A stretch of 64,000 nt of DNA from positions 194,804 to 258,803 of the forward strand of contig NZ_JAJIRQ010000004.1 of NCBI RefSeq assembly GCF_025717605.1. The letters run 5' to 3'. The translations under genes and the position numbers were made by a program. Source of the DNA: Paucibacter sp. TC2R-5 (GTDB lineage Bacteria > Pseudomonadota > Gammaproteobacteria > Burkholderiales > Burkholderiaceae_C). A model generated the notes under the pieces. The model saw nothing but the letters and a program-made list of their open reading frames with translations. It did no database searches and was not told the DNA's origin. This document shows positions 1 through 7,643 of this stretch, piece after piece; the stretch's first letter is position 1; the number at the start of each line of letters is the position of its first letter.

Positions 1-2152
1 CGGTCTCGCGGTCACCTAGCTTGCGTGGCTGGTCGTAGCCAATCCAGACCACCGCCACCACTTCTTTTTGGTAGCCGGCAAACCAGGCGTCCATCGAGTC
101 ATTGGTGGTGCCGGTTTTGCCATAGATGTCTGGGCGCTTGAGCTGCGCCTGCGCCTTGGCGGCGGTGCCGCTGCGCGTCACTTCTTGCAGCAAGCTGGTC
201 ATCAAGAAGGCGTTTCTTGCTTCAATCGCCCGCGACTCTTCGCCCAGTTGGGTGGGCGGCGCCTCGAACAGCACCCGGCCCTTGTTGTCCGTCAACTTGG
301 CGATCAGTTGCGGCGCGACCCGGTAGCCGCCGTTGGCGAACACCGCATAGCCCTGCGCCATCTGCATCGGTGTGACCGAGCCCGCTCCGAGCGCCATCGT
401 CAAATAGGCCGGGTGCTTCTCTGCCTCGAAACCAAAGCGAGTCAGCCATTGCTGGGCAAAGCCGACGCCGATCGAATTGAGGATGCGGATCGAGACCATG
501 TTCTTGGACTTGGCCAGGGCCCGGCGCAAGGGCATGGCGCCCTCGAAGGTGCCGTCATAGTTCTTCGGTTCCCAAGGCTGGCTGCCGGTGGTGGACGCGC
601 TGAAAAACAGCGGCGCGTCGTTGACCACGGTGCTTGGCGTGAAGCCTTTTTCCAGCGCTGCGGAATAGATGAAGGGCTTGAAGCTGGAGCCGGGTTGGCG
701 CCAGGCCTGCGTCACATGGTTGAATTTGTTCTTGGCGTAGTCGAAACCTCCGACCATCGCGCGGATGCGTCCGTCGCGCGGGTCCATGGCAACAAAGGCG
801 CCTTCAACCTCGGGCAATTGCGTGATCGTCCATTCATCCTTGCCGCCTTTGGTGGACTTGATGACGCGAATCACGGCGCCGCGGCGAATGCGGGTCTTGG
901 GGTTGCCTTTGTCGCTTAAGCCCGAGGTCGCGGGTTTGAGGCCTTCACCGCTCAGCGTCAGGGTTTCGCCACTTTGCAGCGCTGCAACGACCTTGCGGGG
1001 GTCGGCTTCAAGCACCACAGCGGCCAACAACTCGTCATTGGCCGGATGGTCCGCCAAGGCTTCGGCGACACGCACGTCGAGGGCCTTGGGGTCTTTGGGC
1101 AGATCAATATAGGCTTCGGGTCCACGGTAGACTTGGCGGCGCTCGAAATCCATGATGCCGCGGCGCAGCGCCCGGTAAGCAGCTGTCTGTTCGTCTGAGC
1201 GCAGAGTCAAGTAGACGTTCAAGCCGCGCGTGTAAGCCTCGTCACCGTACTGGTTGAACATCAACATGCGCGCGGCCTCGGCGACATACTCAGCATGCTG
1301 CGGCGATTCACTGATCGGCTTAAAGACCAGTTTTTCGGCCTTGGCAGCGTCGCGTTGCTCTTCGGTGATGAAGCCGTTCTCCAGCATCCGCTCGATGATG
1401 TATTGCTGGCGGATGGTGGCGCGCTTGAGGTTGTTGATTGGGTTGTAGGCGGACGGCGCCTTGGGAAGCCCGGCCAACATCGCGGCTTCCGCGACCGAGA
1501 TGTCGCGCAGCGGCTTGCCGAAATAGACCTCGCTGGCTGCAGCGAAACCGTAGGCCCGGTGCCCCAGAAAAATCTGGTTCATATAGATCTCGAGAATCTC
1601 ATCCTTGCTGAGCGCGTTCTCGATTTTCAGCGACAGCAAAATCTCGTAGATCTTGCGGGTCAAGGTCTTCTCGGTCGAGAGATAGAAATTGCGCGCCACC
1701 TGCATCGTGATCGTCGATGCGCCCTGGCTGCGCGACTCGCCAAAATTTGCCATTCCGGCGCGAATGACGCCCAGATAGTCGACGCCGCCATGCTGATAAA
1801 AGCGCGCGTCCTCAATCGCCAGCACGGCATCCTGCATGCGCTTGGGAATCTCTTTGATGGTCAGGAAGTTGCGGCGCTCCTCGCCAAACTCCCCCAGCAA
1901 AACGCCGTCGCGGGACAAGATGCGCATGGGCAGCTTGGGCCGGTAGTCGGTCAAGCCGCTGATGTCGGGAAGGTTCGGGTAGGCCATCGCCAGCGCCAGG
2001 GCGATCAGCAGCAGCCCCGAAAACACGGCGGCCAGCGTCAAACCAATCAGCCAAGAAACCGTGCGGCCAAGGACGGACAAGGCGGTGCGCCGGTGTACGG
2101 GTGGAGTCTCGGACGTGGAAGTTCGAGGGGCAGTCTTTTTGGCTTCGCTCAT
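1..2152 (-). CDS. mrcA: Penicillin-binding protein 1A, C-terminus cut by window edge
   Basis: Bifunctional class A PBP that polymerises glycan strands and cross-links peptidoglycan in the periplasm, anchored by one N-terminal membrane helix (about residues 30-55). About 717 codons are present. Visible motifs: the glycosyltransferase catalytic block EDARFYQHGG (about residue 120), then the transpeptidase motifs SSFK (about residue 488), SKN (about 545) and KTGTT (about 678), so only the extreme C-terminus is missing. The ATG at 2152 was chosen; an in-frame ATG at 2164 (four codons earlier) would place the GGAGG ribosome site inside the gene. Divergent from pilM, an arrangement common in proteobacteria. 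Family assignment is secure; the full length is unknown. Confidence 0.95.
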   Translation of the reverse strand, partial: MSEAKKTAPRTSTSETPPVHRRTALSVLGRTVSWLIGLTLAAVFSGLLLIALALAMAYPNLPDISGLTDYRPKLPMRILSRDGVLLGEFGEERRNFLTIKEIPKRMQDAVLAIEDARFYQHGGVDYLGVIRAGMANFGESRSQGASTITMQVARNFYLSTEKTLTRKIYEILLSLKIENALSKDEILEIYMNQIFLGHRAYGFAAASEVYFGKPLRDISVAEAAMLAGLPKAPSAYNPINNLKRATIRQQYIIERMLENGFITEEQRDAAKAEKLVFKPISESPQHAEYVAEAARMLMFNQYGDEAYTRGLNVYLTLRSDEQTAAYRALRRGIMDFERRQVYRGPEAYIDLPKDPKALDVRVAEALADHPANDELLAAVVLEADPRKVVAALQSGETLTLSGEGLKPATSGLSDKGNPKTRIRRGAVIRVIKSTKGGKDEWTITQLPEVEGAFVAMDPRDGRIRAMVGGFDYAKNKFNHVTQAWRQPGSSFKPFIYSAALEKGFTPSTVVNDAPLFFSASTTGSQPWEPKNYDGTFEGAMPLRRALAKSKNMVSIRILNSIGVGFAQQWLTRFGFEAEKHPAYLTMALGAGSVTPMQMAQGYAVFANGGYRVAPQLIAKLTDNKGRVLFEAPPTQLGEESRAIEARNAFLMTSLLQEVTRSGTAAKAQAQLKRPDIYGKTGTTNDSMDAWFAGYQKEVVAVVWIGYDQPRKLGDRET

Positions 2153-2175
2153 GGGCCTCCGCATTGGGTCGGCGG

Positions 2176-2181
2176 ATTATA
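2176..2181 (-). promoter_or_regulatory. Candidate -10 box of mrcA
   Basis: A perfect TATAAT on the minus strand, 24 bases upstream of the mrcA ATG at 2152. No convincing -35 hexamer sits 16-18 bases further upstream, so this is a motif match only. Confidence 0.35.
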
Positions 2182-2367
2182 GAAAGCTCGCCCGGCAGTT
2201 CCCTGCAGCTCGGTGAAATGTCGGTGCGAATGGGTCGATTTGCTGTTGTTTTGCTCAAGCTCTCGTTTCCCCCGCTTTTTCGGCCCTTCAGGCCGGCCGG
2301 AAGGCGTGTATGTTTCGCAACGTGGCGTTACTTGCTGTGACCTTGTTTCCGTAGGGCTCCAAGGTCT

Positions 2368-2396
2368 TTGCTGCTAGCATTCAAATAACTTATTAA
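2368..2396 (+). promoter_or_regulatory. Candidate sigma-70 promoter of pilMNOPQ
   Basis: TTGCTG (2368-2373) and TATTAA (2391-2396) are separated by 17 bases in an AT-rich patch, 33 bases upstream of the pilM start. The -35 match is moderate. No sigma-54 type TGGC-N9-TGC pair was seen in this gap. Confidence 0.35.
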
Positions 2397-2429
2397 TAGT
2401 CCGGCGATAAACGTTGGGGGATTCACGTC

Positions 2430-3509
2430 GTGGGAATACTTGACGTCTTGAAAGGCCGTAAACATCCGGCCATGATTGGCCTCGATATCAGTTCGTCCAG
2501 TGTCAAATTGGTCGAGTTGGGGCGCAACGCCAGCGGCGAAATGGTGCTGGAACGTTTTGCGACCGAGCCGTTCGAGAAAGGCTGGATTACCGACGGCCAG
2601 ATCGAGAAATTCGATGAAGTGGCCGACGCGGTGCGCCGCGTCGTGGCCCGCAGTGGCAGCAAAACCCGCGATGCGGTGTTGGCGATGCCGCAGTCCGCCG
2701 TCATTACCAAGAAGATCATGTTGCCGGCCGGTTTACGTGATGAGGAGTTGGAGATTCAGGTTGAGGCCGAAGCCAACCAATACATTCCTTTCTCACTTGA
2801 TGAGGTCAGTCTGGACTTTTGTGTGATCGGCCCCAGTCCTACCTCCGTCGGCGATGTTGAGGTCTTGATCGCGGCTTCACGCAAAGATCGGGTGCAAGAC
2901 CGCCAAGGTCTGGCTGAGGCTGCGGGCCTGCGGCCGGTGATTCTGGATATCGAATCGCACGCTTCGCGCATGGCGATGGGCCGCTTGATTGCCAATCTGC
3001 CGAATGAAGGTAAAGATGCTTTGGTGGCTTTGTTTGAGATCGGCGCCGATACGACCAGCCTTAAGGTCTTGCGCGACGACGAAATGTTGTACGACCGTGA
3101 CCAGGCTTTCGGCGGCTCGCAGCTGACGCAGCTGATTTCGCGTCAATATGGTTTTTCTTTCGAAGAAGCCGAGCAAAAGAAACTCAACAACGATTTGCCC
3201 GAGGACTTCAGCACGGCGGTTTTGAATCCCTTTGTTGATAGCCTCTCGCAAGAAATTGGCCGTGCCTTGCAGTATTTCTTCACCAGCACGCCTCACCATA
3301 AAGTGCATTACGTGATGCTGGCCGGCGGCACGGCGACGCTGTCGGGCTTGAAGGAGCGCGTCACCGAGTTGACGGGTTTCGCCTGCATGGTGGTCAATCC
3401 TTTTGAGAATATGGCGCTGGGTGCGCTGATTCGTGAACCTAAATTGCGCCGTGAAGCGCCGGCCTATTTGACGGCTTGCGGCTTGGCCATGCGGAGGTTC
3501 TTCCAGTGA
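2430..3509 (+). CDS. pilM: Type IV pilus assembly protein PilM
   Basis: Actin-like cytoplasmic ATP-binding protein that binds the N-terminal tail of PilN and forms a cytoplasmic ring of the pilus alignment complex. The 359-residue product starts with the typical MIGLDISSSSVKLVEL nucleotide-binding segment and has the phosphate-2 and adenosine-type glycine motifs (EIGADTTSLKVL near residue 205; MLAGGTATLSGL near 295). It begins at GTG 2430, preceded by GGGGGA at about 2416-2421. Its stop overlaps the GTG of pilN, so pilN translation is probably coupled. First gene of pilMNOPQ, divergent from mrcA. Confidence 0.96.
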   Translation: MGILDVLKGRKHPAMIGLDISSSSVKLVELGRNASGEMVLERFATEPFEKGWITDGQIEKFDEVADAVRRVVARSGSKTRDAVLAMPQSAVITKKIMLPAGLRDEELEIQVEAEANQYIPFSLDEVSLDFCVIGPSPTSVGDVEVLIAASRKDRVQDRQGLAEAAGLRPVILDIESHASRMAMGRLIANLPNEGKDALVALFEIGADTTSLKVLRDDEMLYDRDQAFGGSQLTQLISRQYGFSFEEAEQKKLNNDLPEDFSTAVLNPFVDSLSQEIGRALQYFFTSTPHHKVHYVMLAGGTATLSGLKERVTELTGFACMVVNPFENMALGALIREPKLRREAPAYLTACGLAMRRFFQ

Positions 3510-4165
3510 TTCTGATCAACCTGCTTCCTTACCGGGAAGAAAAGCGCAAACGTCGCAAGGCCGCGTTCTTTGTCGGGCTTGGTGTCGCAGCCGCAGTCGG
3601 CGCCGCCATCGTGGCTGCTGCCTATATGCTGGTGCAGCATATGACCTCGGAGCAGCAGCGCCGTAATGAGTTCTTGAGGGTGGAGATCGGTCGGCTTGAC
3701 GATCAGATCAAAGATATTGCCAATTTACGCTCTGAGATCGAATCGCTAAAGTCTCGTCAACGGGCGGTCGAGGATTTGCAGACTGATCGCAATACGCCGG
3801 TGCAATTGTTGAACGAGTTGGCTCGCCACACGCCCGAGGGCGTTTACTTGACCTCGATTCGGCAAGCCGACAAGGTCGTCACCATCACCGGCATCGCGCA
3901 AACCAATGAGCGCGTGTCTGAGTTCTTGCGCAATACCTCGCGCAATTCAGAATGGCTGGATAAGCCTGAACTGGTCGAAATCAAGGTGGCGAATTTGAGT
4001 ACCAACAGCCGCGATCAGAAGCGTTTGTACGATTTCTCGATGCGGGTTTCGATCAAGGAGCCGAACCGCGAAGCAGGTGGCAAGCCCGGTGCGCCAGGTT
4101 CGTCGGCTTCGGGTGCGGCAGGTATGTCGGCTGCAGCGAGCCCGCTCGCGCCCAACCAGTCCTGA
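3506..4165 (+). CDS. pilN: Type IV pilus assembly protein PilN
   Basis: Bitopic inner-membrane protein linking PilM to PilO. The start is GTG 3506, overlapping the pilM stop (GTGA) with GGAGG at 3493-3497; this gives the canonical PilN N-terminus ILINLLPYRE, which is the PilM-binding tail. An upstream in-frame start at 3476 lies inside pilM and was rejected. One membrane helix (about residues 20-45) is followed by a coiled coil (50-95) and a periplasmic ferredoxin-like domain. The C-terminal 25 residues are a low-complexity Gly/Ala/Ser/Pro tail. 219 residues. Confidence 0.94.
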   Translation: MILINLLPYREEKRKRRKAAFFVGLGVAAAVGAAIVAAAYMLVQHMTSEQQRRNEFLRVEIGRLDDQIKDIANLRSEIESLKSRQRAVEDLQTDRNTPVQLLNELARHTPEGVYLTSIRQADKVVTITGIAQTNERVSEFLRNTSRNSEWLDKPELVEIKVANLSTNSRDQKRLYDFSMRVSIKEPNREAGGKPGAPGSSASGAAGMSAAASPLAPNQS

Positions 4166-4172
4166 GGCAAGC

Positions 4173-4871
4173 ATGGCGACCAAGGCGTTTTCAGTGAAGT
4201 TCGAGCCCGGAGTCTGGTTCGAGGGCGTGGCCGATCAGTTTCGTGGCCTGAATACCAGCGAGCCGGGGCAATGGCCTTGGGCGCCGAAGCTGGCCGCGTT
4301 TGCGGCGGTGGCCGTGCTGGTGATGGTGCTGGGCTGGGTGTTTATGTTGGCGGATGTGCAGTCGGCGCTGGACGCCGAGCGTGAGCGCGAACCCGTCCTG
4401 CAGCAAGATTACAAAGGCAAGCTGGCCCAGGCGGTCAATTTGCCGGAATTGCGCAAGCAAAAAAGCCAGGTTGAGGAATATGTGACTCAGCTGGAAAAGC
4501 AATTGCCCGGCAAGGCCGAGATGGATGCGCTGCTTTCCGATATCAACCAGGCAGGCATTGGTCGCGGCCTGCAGTTCGAGTTGTTCCGCCCAGGCCAAGT
4601 GGTGGTGAAAGACTATTACGCCGAGTTGCCCATTGCGCTGCGGGTGTCCGGGCGCTACCACGACATCGGCGCTTTTGCTGCCGACGTTTCCAATTTGTCA
4701 CGGATTGTGACCTTGCACAATTTGAACGTTTTGGCCCCCACCGGCAAGGATGCAGCCAGCGGCAACCTGAGCATGGAGGCGACCGCCAGAACCTACCGCT
4801 ACCTTGATGCGCTTGAGGTGGCCGATCAGAAAAAGACTGCGGCCAAGGCTGCAGCGGGAGCCAAAAAGTGA
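4173..4871 (+). CDS. pilO: Type IV pilus assembly protein PilO
   Basis: Partner of PilN in the inner-membrane alignment complex. The ATG at 4173 follows the pilN stop by seven bases with GAGGCAAG as ribosome site; the longer reading frame from 4077 would overlap pilN. The 232-residue product has a cytoplasmic N-terminus, one membrane helix (about 45-65), a coiled coil (70-120) and a periplasmic ferredoxin-like domain with the family signature LPIALRVSGRYHDIGAF near residue 150. An Ala/Lys-rich tail ends the protein. The stop overlaps the pilP GTG. Confidence 0.94.
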   Translation: MATKAFSVKFEPGVWFEGVADQFRGLNTSEPGQWPWAPKLAAFAAVAVLVMVLGWVFMLADVQSALDAEREREPVLQQDYKGKLAQAVNLPELRKQKSQVEEYVTQLEKQLPGKAEMDALLSDINQAGIGRGLQFELFRPGQVVVKDYYAELPIALRVSGRYHDIGAFAADVSNLSRIVTLHNLNVLAPTGKDAASGNLSMEATARTYRYLDALEVADQKKTAAKAAAGAKK

Positions 4872-5395
4872 AGGCGCGACTGATCACCGTGATGCTGCTG
4901 GGCAGTTTGTTGGCGGCTTGCTCGGCCGATATGGACGAGCTGAGCCAATGGATGGAACAGCAAAAACGCGAAGCCAAGCCCACCATCAAACCCCTTGTGC
5001 CGCCCAAGAAGTTTCTGCCGCAACCCTATGAGGCCGCGGCCGGTGTAGACCCCTATAGCCCTCAAAAGCTCAGTGTTGCGATCAAGCAGGAAGCGGCTCA
5101 GCCCAATTCTCTACTCAGCGCTGAAATGAATCGGCGCCGCGAGCCCTTGGAAGCCTATCCGCTGGACAGCATGTCCATGGTCGGCAGCATGATGCGCCAA
5201 GGGCAGCGTTATGCCTTGTTGAGAGCCGACAACCTGCTTTACCGCGTCAAAGACGGTGAGCATCTGGGCTTGAACTTTGGCCGGGTGATGAAAATTTCAG
5301 AAACCGAAATCACGCTGCGCGAGGTCGTTCAAGACGCCGCCGGTGAATGGGTAGAACGCACAAGTACCCTCCAGCTTCAGGAGCAGGGACGATGA
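4868..5395 (+). CDS. pilP: Type IV pilus lipoprotein PilP
   Basis: Inner-membrane-anchored lipoprotein that connects PilNO to the N0 domain of the PilQ secretin. The signal peptide ends in the lipobox LLAAC with the modified cysteine at residue 18. A flexible Pro/Lys-rich stretch (about 35-60) precedes the beta-sandwich HR domain, whose typical features are the MVGSM segment and the LLRADNLLYRVKDGEHLGLN segment. It begins at GTG 4868 overlapping the pilO stop, and its own stop overlaps the pilQ ATG. 175 residues, normal for the family. Confidence 0.94.
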   Translation: MKARLITVMLLGSLLAACSADMDELSQWMEQQKREAKPTIKPLVPPKKFLPQPYEAAAGVDPYSPQKLSVAIKQEAAQPNSLLSAEMNRRREPLEAYPLDSMSMVGSMMRQGQRYALLRADNLLYRVKDGEHLGLNFGRVMKISETEITLREVVQDAAGEWVERTSTLQLQEQGR

Positions 5396-7578
5396 AAATA
5401 TTGCAGCAGGAGACATTCGGCATGGGCCATTGGCGCGCGTTGAGAATAGGTGTAGCAGCATTGTTCAGCGTATTGCTGGCGACGCAGGCGCAGGCTCAAA
5501 TCAGTATTCGTTCAATCAACAGCGTGCAACAAGCGGGCGTAGAAGTGGTGCGCATCGAGATGTCGCAGCCCTTGACCGAGTTGCCCAAGGGCTTCACGGT
5601 TCAAACGCCCCCGCGCATCGCTATTGACTTGCCTGGCGTTGTGAACGGCATCGGGCGCTCCTTGGTGGAGGTCAATCAAGGCAATCTGCGCTCTGCCAAT
5701 GTGGCGCAAGCCGGCGATCGCACGCGGGTGGTGTTGAATCTGCGCCAGGCTTCGGGCTACCGCGCGGAGTTGCAGGACAATGCTTTGTTACTGGTGTTGG
5801 AGTCGGCCCCTGGTGTGGCCAAGAGCCCAGGCGAGCCGCTTCATTTTGCCGCGAGCTTGAATGCAGAAACGCAGTTGCTGCGCGATATTGACTTCCGCCG
5901 TGGCCAAGACAATGCGGGCCGCATTGTGGTCAATCTGCCCAGCAATCAGGTTGGCGTCGACATTCAGCAGCAGGGTCAGAATTTGGTCGTGGAGTTTTTG
6001 CGATCCACTCTGCCTGAGGGCTTGCGCCGCAAGCTCGATGTGTCGGATTTCGGCAGCCCGGTGCAGACGATCTCGACCTCGCAAGTGGGTGACCGCGTGC
6101 GCATGGTGGTGGAGCCCAAGGGTGCTTGGGAACACAGCGCCTACCAAAGTGACAACCAGTTTGTACTGGAGCTCCGGCCGCAGAAGCTCGACCCGAACAA
6201 GTTGACGACCGGTCCCGGCTTTGCTGGAGATAAGCTGTCCTTGAACTTTCAGAATATTGAAGTACGCGCCCTGCTGCAGGTGATTGCCGACTTCACCAAC
6301 TTCAATGTGGTCACCAGTGACTCGGTGACGGGCAATGTGACCTTGCGCCTGAAAGATGTGCCTTGGGACCAGGCGCTGGACATCATCATGCAGGCTAAAG
6401 GCTTGGGCCTGCGCAAGTCCGGCAATGTGCTGTGGATTGCCCCCAAGGACGAATTGGCCGCCAAGGAAAAACTGGACTTGGAGTCTCGCGCCCAGATATC
6501 ACTGTTGGAGCCCGTGCGCACGCAAGCCATCCAACTCAACTACACCAAGGCTGAAGAGGTGGCCAAGGGTTTGAATGGCCAAAATGTAGGCGGCAGTAGC
6601 AGCGGCGGCGGGGCCGGCGGCCAGAACTCTTCACGCATCTTGTCGCCGCGCGGCAGTGTGATGTTTGAGACGCGAACCAATCAATTGTTCGTGACCGATA
6701 TCCCGGCTAAGTTGGAAGAAGTGCTGGCCATGATTGCCAAAATCGACATTCCAGTGCGGCAGGTTTTGATTGAGGCGCGCATTGTTGAAGCGGATGACAA
6801 GTTCGGCCGCTCTTTGGGTGTCAAGCTGGGCTTCAATGATTTGCGTGGTCAGCAAGGCGGCATACCGGGCCGCAATGTAGGCGGCAATCAATATGTGGTG
6901 GCCGGCGGTAACTACAACGGCGTTGGATTCAGCACCAAGCAGACGGGCGAAAACAACTTTGCCAACACGCAGTTTGTCAACTTGCCAGCCAATGTGTCCT
7001 CCGACGCTTTCGGTGGCGCAACAGCCGCAAACTTTGCACTGTCGCTGTTCAGTTCTACTGCCAATCGCTTCTTGAACCTTGAATTGTCGGCACTGGAATC
7101 CGACGGCAAGGGCAAGATTATCTCCAGCCCGCGGGTGATTACCGCCGATCAGGTCAAGGCCTTGATCGAGCAGGGCGAGGAGCTGCCCTATCAGGTGGCC
7201 ACGGCCAGTGGCGCCACCTCGATTCAGTTCCGCAAGGCAAATCTGAAACTGGAAGTGACGCCGCAAATCACGCCCGAGGGCAACGTGATTCTGAATGTGG
7301 ACATCAACAAGGACAGCCGCGGCACATTGACGCCACAAGGTTTTGCCATCAACACCAAGCATGTGCAAACGACGGTGCTGGTTGAAAACGGCGGCACGGT
7401 GGTGATTGGCGGCATCTTTACGCAAGACGAACGGGATGATATTTCCAAGGTGCCGGTCCTGGGTGACGTGCCATACCTGGGCAACTTATTCAAGACCAAG
7501 TCGCGCTCGTCGATAAAGACCGAGTTGCTGATCTTCCTGACACCCAAGGTGGTCAGTGATAGGGCAACCGTTCGATAA
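5392..7578 (+). CDS. pilQ: Type IV pilus secretin PilQ
   Basis: Outer-membrane multimeric channel through which the pilus passes. The ATG at 5392 overlaps the pilP stop (ATGA) and has GGAGCAGGGA upstream; the frame is open further upstream, but that lies inside pilP. The signal peptide ends near residue 35 (TQAQAQ). Then come two AMIN peptidoglycan-binding domains (about 40-250), the N0/STN domain (about 281-345), an N1/KH domain (about 390-475) and the secretin core (about 560-722) with the typical VPVLGDVPYLGNLF motif near residue 686. A Gly/Ser-rich loop near residues 400-410 is common in this family. 728 residues, complete. Confidence 0.97.
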   Translation: MKILQQETFGMGHWRALRIGVAALFSVLLATQAQAQISIRSINSVQQAGVEVVRIEMSQPLTELPKGFTVQTPPRIAIDLPGVVNGIGRSLVEVNQGNLRSANVAQAGDRTRVVLNLRQASGYRAELQDNALLLVLESAPGVAKSPGEPLHFAASLNAETQLLRDIDFRRGQDNAGRIVVNLPSNQVGVDIQQQGQNLVVEFLRSTLPEGLRRKLDVSDFGSPVQTISTSQVGDRVRMVVEPKGAWEHSAYQSDNQFVLELRPQKLDPNKLTTGPGFAGDKLSLNFQNIEVRALLQVIADFTNFNVVTSDSVTGNVTLRLKDVPWDQALDIIMQAKGLGLRKSGNVLWIAPKDELAAKEKLDLESRAQISLLEPVRTQAIQLNYTKAEEVAKGLNGQNVGGSSSGGGAGGQNSSRILSPRGSVMFETRTNQLFVTDIPAKLEEVLAMIAKIDIPVRQVLIEARIVEADDKFGRSLGVKLGFNDLRGQQGGIPGRNVGGNQYVVAGGNYNGVGFSTKQTGENNFANTQFVNLPANVSSDAFGGATAANFALSLFSSTANRFLNLELSALESDGKGKIISSPRVITADQVKALIEQGEELPYQVATASGATSIQFRKANLKLEVTPQITPEGNVILNVDINKDSRGTLTPQGFAINTKHVQTTVLVENGGTVVIGGIFTQDERDDISKVPVLGDVPYLGNLFKTKSRSSIKTELLIFLTPKVVSDRATVR

Positions 7579-7607
7579 ACGGCGACAAATAAATTGGGAG
7601 TTGCCGC

Positions 7608-7637
7608 ATGAAATTGATGCGCGCATTGCAGGAGTAA
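7608..7637 (+). CDS. Possible nine-codon upstream ORF
   Basis: ATG 7608 to TAA 7637 encodes only MKLMRALQE. It is preceded by GGGAG at a good distance (7596-7600), and its last codons contain the CAGGAG ribosome site of the lipoprotein gene that starts at 7644. It could be a translated leader that couples or modulates the lipoprotein, or chance. No family match is expected at this size. Confidence 0.25.
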   Translation: MKLMRALQE

Positions 7638-7643
7638 GCAGAG

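Noticed and set aside
7560-7580. Hairpin CCGTT-CGATA-AACGG at the pilQ stop as terminator
   Set aside because: Stem of only five pairs and no T-tract follows.
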